From Epiperipatus broadwayi (lineage: Eukaryota > Onychophora > Udeonychophora > Euonychophora > Peripatidae), in the NCBI GenBank assembly GCA_028023455.1, contig JAQFVV010006721.1, positions 1 to 64,000 on the forward strand: DNA of 64,000 nt, given 5' to 3'. The notes below the pieces were generated by a model, which had not been told where the DNA came from, did no database searches, and worked only from the letters and a program-made list of their open reading frames with translations. Shown in pieces: positions 24,280-35,115 of this stretch. The stretch's first letter is position 1; each line of letters opens with the position of its first letter. Made by a program: the position numbers and the translations under genes.

Positions 24280-26646
24280 AACTGGCACAATTGATAAGAT
24301 CAAATTTGAATTGTAAATTTGTCTAGTGGGTAGTCGGATTTAATATCACAACAACTATTACTATTTTGACTATGATTATGAGGGATAACACCAGTGCTTA
24401 GCCTGGATTAACTCATTTTGATTGCTTGCTATTAACAGCTTCTTCAACCAGTGTTTTAAAGTGCTTGTATATAATATATACTAGTGGTAAAAAGGTAAAT
24501 CCCTCTAGTTTAAAACTGGATGGATAAGTAAGCCTATTGGGAAGTAGTTTGGAAATTATTTAAAAAATCTTTTTTAACTTATTAATTATTAATATGGTTT
24601 ATGACATCTATCCCACAAATAACAATTAATGAGTTTAACATTAATAATCCTTTTGATAGGCAATTTACCTCATAAGGATAGAGAAACTTTTTTTATTAAT
24701 GGAGCTGTAAATAACCCCATTAAAGTTGCCACATTATTATGTTATGATGTGCAACAAGTAATTGAAATCATAAATTGGCTATGTGATCACAAAGAAGCAG
24801 AGAAATTGTTGTACAGTGTAGTAATTGGAAAATTAATAATTATTTCAGTCCACAAAACATGTAGCATGGCTACATTTTAGAACTAAATGGTAAAATGAAG
24901 GGGAATGTATGTTGATTATGATCAAGCGTTGAGGGGATTTGCTAAGAGTTGTAAATATCATGATGCCTTAGAGATATGTCCAATGGTAGGCTTAGACAGC
25001 AGTTTCAGGCCTCAAGAGTCTTGATTTATGAAGAAGCAATAAAAATGTGAGTAACCAATGAAATAGTGATGAACCAATCAAAGGAGTTTCACAATTTTAG
25101 GAATAATAGTGAAGAAAAAGCATTTATAAAAAAAAAAAACTTAAAATAAATACCAGTCTACTAAAAATAAGATGAAGGAAATAGTGTTTTGTTGTTGCAC
25201 AAAAAAAAAACACCATGTGACATGGAAGTGAAAATTTAACAATAGAGACTGTGACAAAGTAGGTCACTTAGAAAAAGCATGTAGGGTTAAAAGGGGAAAA
25301 TTTAGTAGCTTGCTATCTTTTCCTAACAGAAATAAGCAAAAGTGCAAGATTTATAACACTCATATTAGTAATTGCAATCAATTTATGTTAATGGTAAAAT
25401 TATTAAATAAAAAAATGACAATGGAAATCGATAGGGGGCAGGTGTGTCAATGATGGCAACCAAATACTGGAATAGAGTAACAGCAAATTGTAAGAAAACT
25501 AGTTTAAAAGTGAAAGATGCTAGTAGTAACGATATTAGAAAAAGCAAACATAACTGTAGAATTTAAAAGTAAGAACTGTAGATGCTTATTATACATAATG
25601 AAAGGCAATGTAAATCCTATTATAGATAAGAAATGGTTCCATGTTATTGGAATCAAAGTATGTAGTTTAAAATAGGAAATGGCATTAAGCATGCAGATGC
25701 ATTGATGAGAATTCCAATTAAGTAAATTGCAAGTGTTCTAGAGAGAAACTATATTACTTGGCTGAAGATGTATTCACATTGATTATACTCTATTATTTCA
25801 CAGCAATATTTTCTTGGTGAAAGTGGACTGAATACAGAATTGTTAAAAATACCAGTACTGAAAAAAGAATTGGAAAACTTATGGAAAGTTTTGCTTTCCA
25901 TAATTTTCCTGAAACATTGGTTTCAGATAATGGGACCATTTTTAAAATTCATTAAATTTGTGGATTTTCTTAAGGAGTAGTGAGTTAGACATATAGTCAT
26001 GCCTTTGTATTACCCTGAGTCCAATGGCATTGTAGAAAAAGCAGTACAAGTGATAAAGCAAATTTTGCATAAAGAAGGTATTAAGAATATACAGGAAACT
26101 TTGTATTCCACTATATTATATCAGCACAGTATACCAACATGTACTACTGGTAAATCTCTAGTTGAGCTCTTGTTTGGACAGAATCCACACAAAGTTACCA
26201 TTAATTCACCCAGTGAAAAATTTGAGCGTAACGAAAACAACAGCGCAGAAATGTCAAATATGAGGGAGAAAAAGTCAGGGTAAGAGACATTCTCAGAAAA
26301 ACCTGGATAAATGGTGTAATCCAAGAACATCTTTCAAAGCAAATAGAAATTGTCCAAACAGAAACAGGTAAAACTATGTGAAAACTTGTCAATCATGTCT
26401 GGTGTTGTAAAGACAGAATTGATCAAACTGTAAATACTATGGTATCAGACATTTCAAATTATGTAGAGGAATCGGACAAACTGGAAGTAAATGAAGAGCA
26501 TAAAGATGATGATAATATTACTGTTGAAAGAATACACCCTGCATAGATTTCAAAGAAATAAGAAAGAACCAAGTTATTTGAAAGACTATTTGAGACTTCA
26601 AAAACTATAATTTCTGAAGCGGAGGAGGCACACTATATATAGAATG
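24280..26646 (+). pseudogene. Ty3/gypsy internal region: gag, protease and integrase remnants, RT missing
   Basis: A gag-like part lies at 24615-25100 (NNPFDRQF; HKTCSMATFRTKW). A zinc-knuckle trace, CDKVGHLEKACR, is near 25247. Protease is recognisable as MEIDRGAGVS at about 25420, with the catalytic DTG changed to DRG. At 25683 the frame reads KHADALMRIPI, the motif that normally ends the RNase H region, so reverse transcriptase and nearly all RNase H are deleted. The integrase core follows: ETLVSDNGT (25915, second catalytic Asp) and, after a break, YYPESNGIVEKAVQVIKQIL with the catalytic Glu (26010) and an LLFG end. A purine tract, gaagcggaggagg, at 26615-26627 is the likely polypurine tract. 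Confidence 0.75.
24338..24478 (+). repeat. Family E partial copy in the gypsy leader
   Basis: Matches the right part of 35116-35502: atcacaacaactattactat, gattatgagggataacacc, gcttagcctggattaactca, gctattaacagcttctt, ttttaaagtgcttgtatata. Lies just behind the 5' LTR, so it was inserted in the gypsy leader or was carried by it. Confidence 0.65.
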
Positions 26647-27339
26647 TAAATAAAATATTGTATTGAAAATATAAATGTTGTGCTAAAGTTGAAATAAATG
26701 TAAAAGTATTACAAAGGAAAAATATTAAATTATGTTAAGTGTTTCCATATTGAAAACATTTAAATGAATAGACCAGTATACAGACCAACTAAAATGATAA
26801 ATAACAATTGTAGCAATTAGCGTTTTAGAACTTTCCATTGCTCTAGTGTTGCTACCTGGGATTGGACTGAGAAAAGAATAAAAGTTCACCTGTAAGGAGA
26901 ATAACGTCTTCACTCATATACTTGTATTGACAGAACTGGTTGCATTTATCTGAAGGAATTGCAAGACCACATGTTAAAAAGACTATTAATGACTCAGTGA
27001 TCTGCACCACTGAAGGTTCAAAAATGGACCTAGGGACTTTTTGCAGGCCACTCTGTTTTTATTATGTTTTTGAATGCCTATATGGCCAAATATCATAAGT
27101 GTTAATACAGTACTAATCTTTGTAAACATTATTATGTTAAGTGTATACATATTAGCGATATTAAATTAACTTTTACCATTGTTATCTTATTGGCAATAAA
27201 TGTCAAATTTTAGTTATAAAGTTTTCTTGACTTGTAAACAAGGCAAAACTCTCCATACAGTAGTACCACCCTGTGCCAACCAGAATAATCAATGGATGCC
27301 AGAAGACTTGTGCATAAAATCCCTATCTAGTGCCTACTC

Positions 27340-27398
27340 ATCCAATATCCACAGACTAGTTTCTGGCTTGTGGCCTTCATCAGTGAGGTGCATTGGAT
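27340..27398 (-). ncRNA. Hammerhead ribozyme, left arm of 27-kb foldback (weakened)
   Basis: Minus strand: outer stem I AUCCAA/UUGGAU, inner stem I weakened (ACCUCA against UGUGGA leaves mismatches), core CUGAUGA, stem II GGC-CACAA-GCC closed by an A.A mismatch, GAAA, short stem III AC-UA-GU and cleavage triplet GUC. All core bases are present but the inner stem I and the first stem II pair are imperfect, so activity is doubtful. Confidence 0.55.
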
Positions 27399-27525
27399 TT
27401 GAGAGCACTGCACCTAGATCTTAGGTTCAAATGCAATCCTCCAACCCACCTTTTAACTCTACTTAACTACAAAACTATGAGAAATGAAATTGAAAACACA
27501 ATAATATTTTCAACCTAAGCTCAAT

Positions 27526-27561
27526 AGCTTATATAATAATATGGGTCTGAACTCAGTTCAG
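27526..27561 (-). promoter_or_regulatory. Promoter-like block, left arm of 27-kb foldback
   Basis: Minus strand: ctgaactcagttcag dyad (27547-27561) followed by a TATA-like ttatataagct-related stretch (27526-27540), here with a 3-base insertion. Counterpart of the right-arm block at 27773-27808. Confidence 0.4.
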
Positions 27562-27772
27562 CACACATACACTTTGGTGTCTTTGGCTCTTTTAACAACC
27601 ATAGCCACCACTATCCTATTAGGCAGGATTGGTGTTAAACCACTAAACATCACATGATCACTATCTCTTACACTAGCACATAATTGTTATTAAACAAGGC
27701 AAAACTCTCCATACAGTAAGATAGTGGTGGCTTGGTTGTTAAAAGAGCCAAAGACACCTAAATGTATGGGTG

Positions 27773-27808
27773 CTGAACTGAGTTCAGACCCATATGACTA
27801 TATAAGCT
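27773..27808 (+). promoter_or_regulatory. Promoter-like block, right arm of 27-kb foldback
   Basis: Perfect dyad ctgaactgagttcag (27773-27787), then cccatatg, then ctatataagct (27798-27808). About 150-160 bases downstream is the ribozyme. In PLE pseudo-LTRs a promoter precedes the hammerhead in the same way; here the role is inferred. Confidence 0.45.
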
Positions 27809-28226
27809 ATTGAGCTTAGATTGAAAATATTGTTGTTTTCCAATTTCATTTCTCATAGTTTTGTAGTTACGTAGAGTTAAAAGGTGGCTGCTGGAGGGTT
27901 GCATTAGATCCTAAGATATAGGTGCAGTGCTCTCAAATCCAAGGCTCCTCACTGATGAAGGCCAGAAACTAGTCTGAGGATATTGGATGAGTAGGTACTA
28001 GATAGGGATTTTAGGCACAAGCCTTCTGGCATCCATTGATTACTCGGGTTGGCACAGGGTGGCACTATTGTATGGAGAGTTTTGCCTTGTTTAATAACAA
28101 TTATGTGCTAGTATAAGAGATAGTGATCATGTTGTGATGTTTAGTGGTTTCTTGACTTTTAATTATTTGTTTGTCTGGACACCTTTACCATGACTGCAGT
28201 ATTCATGGTGGTTGTACACAGCAGAA

Positions 28227-28818
28227 TCTAATTATACTCTGAACTTTGGATACAGTTGTGTTATTGTTACTTGAATTGATAAGTTCTTCCAAGACATTAC
28301 AAGTTTGTTCAAATTGTGTATGCATTGCTTTAACTATATTTATTTTGGCATCCTAATGAGTATCATATAATTGTTTTGATACAATATTTAAATGGTTTTA
28401 TATAATTTGGAAACTTTTCATAGTTGCAGAAAATAAACAGTATAAATGTTACAATTTTCCAAAAACTTTTTTTACAATGTACATTGCTAGAACTGGAAGC
28501 CACATTACAGATTACTATATTAAAAGAATGTGATAAGTAAGACACACAAATTGCATGAGCCTTTAAATTATTTATTTTGGATTTTGCACCTTTATATTTT
28601 CCCCTCTTATTGCTACTGTTATTGTACGCTTTCTCCTTACAATTCATTATGTCTAAATCAAACTCATCTATTTTTTAAAAGTATATTTTCTAGTCCAATC
28701 ATATCAGTTACTTCAATAAATTCTACAAATGATTCATTAATTATTAATTTAATGTCTACAAAATTTACAAATCTAATAGTTAAATATATTAAATTTATTA
28801 AGTGCTAGCATATGATCT
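28227..28818. other. AT-rich flank, no gene seen
   Basis: Frames on both strands (28363-28647 minus, 28530-28808 plus) overlap one another, are low-complexity and unrecognised. Confidence 0.5.
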
Positions 28819-29066
28819 AATAATGATGTGAAAGGCTAAAACCTTCGATAGAAGTGCCTTAAAAATGCTTACGTGACAGCCAATCAGGTGTAATAATGAC
28901 TGCATGCGGAACTCTCAATTCAAGAACACAAGCCAAAACTACATAGTTCTGGCTTGTGTTCTTGAAATGAGAGTTCCATATGCAGTCATTATTACACCTG
29001 ATTGGCTGTCACATAAGCATTTTTAAGGCCCTTCTGTCGAAGATTTTAGCCTTTCACGTTATTATT
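28819..29066. repeat. 248-bp near-perfect palindrome
   Basis: Arms of about 123 bp meet almost directly at 28941/28942. gtgaaaggctaaaaccttcg faces cgaagattttagcctttcac; gccaatcaggtgtaataatg faces cattattacacctgattggc; gaactctcaattcaagaaca faces tgttcttgaaatgagagttc. Ends are taataatgatgtgaaagg-like. A young foldback or MITE-type element given the few mismatches; no coding potential. Confidence 0.75.
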
Positions 29067-29371
29067 AAATCTAATAGTTATTGACATTTGATCCATGTGA
29101 AAAACATTAGGAATGAACTCCATTTGGAGACTATAATATGTGGCTGCTTTTATATTATTTCTAATTTTATATGCCAAATAGTGCATAATTCTTTCTTTCC
29201 AATTTTTAATTCTACTTCCGTGATTCATTAGCACAGGGTTATATTTACTAATAATTTAATTAAACTTAAAATATTTCCATTATTTAGTGCTCATACTGTT
29301 TCACGAGATTCTCTAAATAACAGTTTATTATTTGATAAAAATAAAATCACATCTACAATTGATTGAAGTAT

Positions 29372-30125
29372 AAATTAATATACTGTACAGGCTTACACAG
29401 ACCTGCACATATATAATGTAATATATAAGGGACTCAAACTCAGACTTTCACACGACCCTCAGCTCTCCATACCATCTTATATTGCTGACCCACCTGATCA
29501 TACACATGTTGAAAAGATAAATAATCACCAATATACGTATTTCATACTAAACCAGCAACATCAGTTGGTCCAGATTACTATCTCCACACATATATACAAT
29601 CAGTGCTCATCTTTATATTAAGATAATCAGTCTTCATACTTTAATGGACAGGCTTCATACTACTCCAATCCATAACACTTCAGCCATCCATTTCATTGAA
29701 AATCTGATGATGGACCATTCAAAGCCCTCATTAGTGCAAAGTTTGTCATCCTATCCATGTTGACCATTTAGTCATTCTGACCCCTCTTGTACTGGAGAAT
29801 AATCTAATTACATACATATGTGAGGGATGGGCAGACTTTTAATGCACTATGTTTTAATATGTAAATTAATACACTGCACAGGCTTACACACACTTGCACA
29901 TATATAATGTAATATATAAGGGACTCGAACTCAGACTTTCACATGACCCTCAGCTCTCCATGCCATCTCATATTTCTGACCCACCTGATCATACACATGT
30001 TGAAAAGATAAATAATCACCAATATATGTATTTCATACTAAACCAGCACTCATCAGTTGGTCCAGATTACTATCTCCACATACTTTAATTAACAAGCTTC
30101 AAACTACTCCAACCCACAACTCTTC
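29372..30125 (-). repeat. Two family A copies in tandem (period ~486 bp)
   Basis: The segment from aggcttacacagacctgcac through the family A head (tataagggactcaaactcag) to tctccacacatatatac occurs at 29372-29600 and again at 29857-30083. The first copy continues through the longer body (aatctgatgatggaccattc, ccatgttgaccatttagtc). This suggests a tandem duplication of repeat plus flank. The minus strand carries the B-box-like gagttcgagtcccttat in the second copy, the best-preserved box in the window. Confidence 0.65.
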
Positions 30126-31904
30126 AGCCATCCATTTCCATTTCTCTATTTATATTAATTTGATGTTTTAGCAATAATGGACAAAATTAAATTGTTTTGA
30201 TAATTATTGCCAAGCAATAAAAGAATTAAAATGATAAATAGAAAGCTAATGATCTTGAATTACAAATAACAATTTTCTCCATTTATTAAAAATCATCCAT
30301 AAACCATATAGATTGATCTTTCCCTCTTCTTTTGTAAATAAATTTATCACTTACAGGTTTCAGGCAGGTTGTTGATGATGTTGCAGTGCCATCTAATGGC
30401 GGCAGTACACTACCTCCCCAACTACCGAAAAGAGACTTGATTGAGTCCAGTTGTAATATGCAATAATTTAAATTTATTACTTATAGCATTTGGACACAAA
30501 CCTGGATCACTTATATTCACTTTATCATCTTTATTATTGTCATTATTACTGTTATTTTACATTTGTGTTACTAGATTTTGATTTTCATACTGTTCATCAT
30601 TATTTGCTCTGTTTCTTCTTCAGGCAATTTAATATGTTTTTCCATAGATTCTGCATTTTGATTACAAACTTGTGTCGTTTGTTTGCATTTTTCTTCTCTA
30701 GTTGAAACTTCAATTGAAACTGCTGAAATCAAAGCAATTTCATTCTCATATTTATTTTGTAGTCACAAAAGCAGTTTTATTTGTTACTTTTTGAGTTTAT
30801 GTGTTTCTTTCTTTTTTACTAATGTTTTTTCTTGATTCCCAGAAAGCAACTTTTTGGCATGGATGTTGTGCACTCTAATAATATTAAAAATGTTTATTCC
30901 ACTAAATTAACAAAAGAGTTAAATATTTACCTTTTAATATTACAGAATACGAGCAACACTTTATTGAGAGTCTTGGGAATTGACATGGATGGTAAATATA
31001 TGCAATTGAATTCAAATATACTTTTAGTTTGGTTTCACTAAATTCAAATAAATGAAGTAATGTAGCAATATCTAAAATATCAATAACTGCTAATCCCCCA
31101 CATTAAATTAGCATAAAACAATTACATTATTCTGTGACGCTGTCTGTGCTTCTCTGTGCTTGTGGCCATAAGCATGACCATATGCCATACCTTATCTGTC
31201 TTATATTTGATTAAACATTACATGCGTGGCATAATCGGTAATGCTGTTGAGTCAAATTCCATAAACATTTTTGTGCAATTGTAACATGATAGTTACTGCT
31301 AATATGCTGAATAAATTTGCAGAGGAATTATTGAAATTGCAAGCAAATAGAGTATTAAGTTTTGTTATTGTTTATTGGGTTCTATGTGATATATTATGCA
31401 CTTCACAATGTGTGTTATGTAATATCTGTATGTAGGAGAAAATTGTTGAAACTCAGAAAAAGTTTTAAATAAGGTACAGATGCTTTGAACTTATGAGAGC
31501 AGTTGTAAGCTAGTTTAAGCCTTTTGAATACATCTATTTTAATTTTGTTATTTATTTTTTAGTTTTTTTGGAGAGCCTCTAGAAGCAAGGGAACCAGGTG
31601 CATTGAGTCCATTACACCCCCTATAGATGGCTCTGTCTCATAATGGTAGTGAATTCTTCTATTCAGATATATGTGTGCATGCATGTGTATAAGCAATTTT
31701 GTTTCATAGTAGATACATTGTATTAAATCTTCATTGGTTACTAAGAGAATATATATCAGAAGTAGTAAATGTCAGCTTCTTATGAGCATACATTCACATC
31801 TGATAATACTATATTTTTTTAATGATTGTCAGTTTCACTACTTGATCTAAGCATGAATTAAATAACTGCAATAGAGCTCTTTAAATAACATTATATATTT
31901 CCAC
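30126..31904. other. AT-rich spacer with weak traces, no gene seen
   Basis: Short GC-richer words (gtgccatctaatggcggcag near 30390; ccctatagatggctctgtct near 31620) look like old repeat fragments but could not be assigned. Frames at 30490-30705 and 30832-31041 have no recognisable domain. Confidence 0.4.
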
Positions 31905-32545
31905 TTTGAAATCTGGACCAACTGATGATTGCTGGTTTAGCATGAAATATGTATATTGGTGATTATTTATCTTTTCAACATATATGTGTTCAAGTGTGTC
32001 ATTGTTATGAGATAGAGTGGAGAGTGGTGGATGGTGTGAAAGTCTGTGCTCATATACCTATACATTACATATATAGACACAGGTATATAATAAGCCTATG
32101 TTTCAGTTATTACATAGTAGAGATGTCTGCCAATCCCTTATATATGTATTAAATGGATTATGTCCTATACATGAGGGGTCAGATTGACCTATGATCAACA
32201 TGGGTATGACAAGAATCTCGGCCTCAGGGTGGCCTTTGAGCATTCCATCATCAGATTTTCAATTGGAGGGATGATTGAAGAGCTGAAGTGTGGAATAGAT
32301 TGAAGCCTGTCCATTTAAGTATGAAGATTGGCTATCTTAATATATATCTGAGCACTTATAGCATATATGTGTAGAGATGGTAATCTGGACCAACTGATGA
32401 TTGCTGGTTTAGCATGAAATACGTATATTGGTGATTATTTATTTATCTTTTCAACATATATGTGTTCAAGTGTATCAGTGTTATAAGATAGAGTGGAGAG
32501 TGGTGGGTGGTGTGAAAGTCTGTGCTCATATATCTTATATATTTG
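31905..32545 (+). repeat. Two family A copies, partial then long
   Basis: A 3' part at about 31905-32060 (atctggaccaactgatgatt ... gtgtgaaagtctgtgctcat) is followed by a nearly complete unit at about 32125-32545 (agattgacctatgatcaaca, aatctcggcctcagggtggc, cagattttcaattggaggga, then the same 3' part). The two 3' parts are very similar, pointing to recent duplication or unequal exchange. Confidence 0.7.
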
Positions 32546-33044
32546 AAAGATAGCAATGATTGGCATTTAAAAATTGAATATTGAACCAACCTAGCTCATT
32601 TTGAGGCTTTATATGGAAATAAACATGAAAAGCAATCATTATTCGTGTTTTTTTATAGTAGAGAGAAATAATTGTGCTGACCAATCTCATTGTAATGAAA
32701 TAAGCAATTCATTAGTGAGTTTTTAATAAACACCACAATTTAGGCGTACTAATATAATAGTGTATTTTCTCTTCTGCATTTTTAGTATTTGTTTATACCA
32801 CTCTTTTTTTAATACTCAAAAAGCATTACCAAATAATTTTAATTAAATTTCTAAATAAAATTTTCTAATTAATTACATTTAAAAACTATCATGAATTTTG
32901 ATTGTTTTCTTTTGTCTACTAGGAATATAAAATATATTTTGTTTTTTCACCAAAAATGAAATATATACTTTTAATTGTTGCATTTTTAGTATATGTTTTT
33001 AGCATTACTTTTAATATTTAAAAACAAGGCTATTACTGAACGAT
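32546..33044. other. AT-rich spacer, nothing recognised
   Basis: Low-complexity A/T sequence with no frame or repeat of note. Confidence 0.5.
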
Positions 33045-33218
33045 TTTAATTAGATTTTAAACCATCAAACATCCCATGATCACCATCTCTATACTAGAAC
33101 ATAATTTGTTGTAAACAAAGGCAAAACTCCCCATACAGTAGTGCCACCCTGTGCCAAACAGAGTAATCAATGGATGCCAGAAGGCTTGTGCATAAAATCC
33201 CTATCTAGTGCCTACTCT

Positions 33219-33276
33219 TCCAATATCCCCAGACTAGTTTCTGACTTGTAGCCATCATCAGTGAGGAGCCTTGGAT
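33219..33276 (-). ncRNA. Type I hammerhead ribozyme (left arm, minus strand)
   Basis: Minus strand, 5' to 3': UCCAA (outer stem I), GGC internal loop, UCCUCA (inner stem I), core CUGAUGA, stem II UGGC-UACAA-GUCA (with one G.U), GAA, A-C-[UA]-G-U minimal stem III, cleavage after GUC (between 33232 and 33231), UGGGGA (inner stem I, one U.G), UA, UUGGA (outer stem I). All invariant core bases are present. The two-base-pair stem III is typical of hammerheads in retroelements, which often work as dimers. Confidence 0.75.
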
Positions 33277-33310
33277 CTGAGATCCTAAGATCTAGGTGCA
33301 GTGCTCTCAG

Positions 33311-33368
33311 ATCCAAGGCTCCTCACTGATGATGGCCGCAAGCCAGAAACTAGTCTGGGGATATTGGA
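33311..33368 (+). ncRNA. Type I hammerhead ribozyme (right arm, plus strand)
   Basis: UCCAA at 33312-33316, inner stem I strand UCCUCA 33320-33325, core CUGAUGA 33326-33332, stem II UGGC-CGCAA-GCCA 33333-33345 (four pairs), GAA 33346-33348, stem III AC-UA-GU, cleavage expected after C33355 of the GUC triplet, then UGGGGA pairing back and UUGGA 33364-33368. The first stem II pair is U-A instead of the preferred G-C. Identical layout to the minus-strand one, as expected from the inverted arms. Confidence 0.78.
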
Positions 33369-33483
33369 AGAGTAGGCACTAGATAGGGATTTTATGCACA
33401 AGCCTTCTGGCATCCATTGATTACTCTGTTTGGCACAGGGTGGCACTACTGTATGGGGAGTTTGCCTTTGTTTAATTAGATTT

Positions 33484-34317
33484 CTAATTAAAATTCTCTA
33501 ATTGCATTTTAAAAATAACATTTTTTTATTTTTTTATTTTATTTACATGCAAAACAAAAATACATTTTGTGTTTTAATTAATCAAAATAATATATAAATA
33601 TTTTAACCCTTGATTTATCAATTCTTTAATCAATCTATAACTTCATTTCTGATATTCTGAGTTTAATAGATATTTAAAACATTAATATTTATGCTCCATA
33701 TTTATATGTCTATTTGATAGTTAATACCATTCGTTAATCAGTTATTTAGCCTAAATATTTATAGCTAGCATTTTTTTAAGTTAATTTGCACCAGTTATAA
33801 ATGTTACAATATAAATATGCACACATACATATATTTACAATCTTATATAAACATGCAACTAATTTACATCCAGTGATATTTAACTATATTCTCTCTCTTT
33901 TTTTTTTAATTATTCAGTTTTTCTCTCTTTTAATTTACTTTAATAAATATATATGCAAAATTGTTTTAATTAAAACATTTATATATTTATCAATATATAT
34001 ATATATATATTTAGAAATATACTCTTAAGCTCTTAAGATCACATGCAATATGATTGAAAGATAGTCCTTTGATGAATTGTTTCAAATCTTTTGCAATATT
34101 AAATTCTGAGAACAGACAACTAAGACACTACGAATTTCTCTTTTACTTTTATTTTCTAATAAAGAAAGCAAAGTAGATGGCAGTTAATATTAGAAGCTTA
34201 TTTTTTTTGTTGCTGTTGTTGTATTAATTGCAGCCTCAAATATCCTCCCCACCGCCACCCCATTTGCAAATTGCTTTTGAGATCCTATGAAAGATACAAT
34301 AACATTTTTTCCCATGT
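33484..34317. other. AT-rich spacer, no gene seen
   Basis: An open frame at 33801-34028 is isoleucine/tyrosine/phenylalanine-rich and ends in an (AT)n run; treated as chance. Confidence 0.5.
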
Positions 34318-34426
34318 GTCATAGCATCGGCCAGGAAACGAACCCGCTAACGCGGGACAACTGCTTGTAAGGCAGTTGAATCATTTTTTCCCGGCCAATG
34401 CTTTGACATATCAAAAAAAAAACTTT
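34318..34426. mobile_element. Composite of two tRNA-Val-derived SINE pieces in opposite orientation
   Basis: 34318-34378 is the minus-strand SINE head (gtgtcatagcatcggccagg, aactgcttgtaaggcagttg). At 34388 it switches to the plus-strand 3' half (cccggccaatgctttgacat, then poly-A). The nine bases aatcatttt occur at 34379-34387 and 34427-34435, which would be the target duplication of the second, 5'-truncated SINE. Confidence 0.65.
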
Positions 34427-34519
34427 AATCATTTTATTACTTAAGAATGTCAACATTTTGAGAATACCTAAGAAACAATTTACTTCTTAATTAAAATAAA
34501 CAGATATTCCAGGATCTCT

Positions 34520-34745
34520 TATAATAAATAATATTTCTGAAATGTAATATTCATTACACTACTCACGCAAGATAAGGGCTGGTTTCTATCCACTTTTAAC
34601 ACCTTGTGGAGGGATATAATCATAAACATATGATCAAAGACATGAAAAATATTTATGATTCCCAAGATGCACATTTCGTGTTGAACCAACGCTCATCAGT
34701 TGGCCCAGACCACAATATCTTGCACATATTTTTATCATTGTTCAT
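34520..34745 (-). repeat. Second copy of the 8.1-8.4 kb repeat
   Basis: Inverse of 8135-8365: cattacactactcacgcaag, tggtttctatccacttttaa, gggatataatcataaacata, acgctcatcagttggcccag, accacaatatcttgcaca. Separate subfamily of family A with its own body. Confidence 0.6.
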
Positions 34746-34969
34746 TATATATAAATAGCAATTTACTACAGTTTAATTGATAAATATCAAACTTTCCGCC
34801 CTCACAGGTATTGTTATTCATTATTGGATAATCTTTAGTCTAATAATGATTAATAAAAAATATTAATATACTCTAGAAAGTCTTGTTTATATTTCTATTA
34901 ATATATGTGTGTTTTACTAAAAGATTCGTCTGGAAAATTTCAAGAGTAAATAGAAAATTTGTTTAAAAA

Positions 34970-35066
34970 ATTTTTTTTTTTCATATGTCAAAGCATTGAC
35001 CGAGAAGTGAACCCAGGCCAGCTGCTTGGAAGGCAACTATGCTAACCACTAGGCCACCAATTCCTG
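34970..35066 (-). mobile_element. tRNA-Val-derived SINE
   Basis: Minus strand: ggtggcctagtggttagcat, then the anticodon arm (ttgccttccaagcagct) and ctgggttcacttctcggtca, closing with an A-rich tail (T run at 34970-34982 on the plus strand). A box ggttagcat and B box gggttcacttc are recognisable. Target duplication unclear because both flanks are A/T runs. Confidence 0.7.
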
Positions 35067-35115
35067 CAAAACTTTTTTTTAAAAATTTATTTATGTCCAT
35101 TTCAACTACTAAGTT

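Larger units (their letters stand above)
27234..28147 (+). mobile_element. Large hammerhead foldback in the gypsy 3' LTR
   Basis: Left arm 27234-27630 and right arm about 27720-28100 are inverse copies of ~400 bp. Each contains the promoter-like block, the ribozyme region and the ggcaaaactctccatacagt end. The centre (27640-27720) holds an extra outer piece, aaaccactaaacatcacatg through aaaactctccatacagta. The outer ~65-bp piece otherwise occurs only at the right end (to gatgtttagtgg), so the 3' end is on the right and the left arm is the inverted 5' copy. Flanked by an 11-bp duplication. The plus-strand ribozyme (27940-28000) has lost 7 bases of stem II; the minus-strand one is better. Confidence 0.75.
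26647..28226 (+). repeat. Gypsy 3' LTR, interrupted by a foldback insertion
   Basis: The part alignable to the 5' LTR is 26829-27233 and resumes at 28159-28226; between them lies a ~915-bp foldback. The word tttcttgactt is at 27223-27233 and 28148-28158, as target duplication of that later insertion. The LTR may start near 26647, behind the purine tract, giving ~180 bp of extra U3. The two LTRs differ at many positions, so the gypsy insertion is old. Confidence 0.7.
33058..33470 (-). mobile_element. Best-preserved hammerhead foldback element, 413 bp
   Basis: Two arms of about 180 bp (33120-33280 region and 33295-33465 region) are near-perfect inverses joined by a short centre without the promoter block. 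The outer ~65-bp piece (accatcaaacatcccatgat) is only on the left, placing the 3' end there. The 13-bp tttaattagattt lies at 33045-33057 and again at 33471-33483. One hammerhead ribozyme sits on each strand (separate entries). No protein is encoded, so movement would need a partner, plausibly a PLE. Confidence 0.85.

Noticed and set aside
27940-28000. Active hammerhead in the right arm of the 27-kb foldback
   Set aside because: Seven bases of stem II are deleted (CUGAUGA-aggcca-GAAAC).
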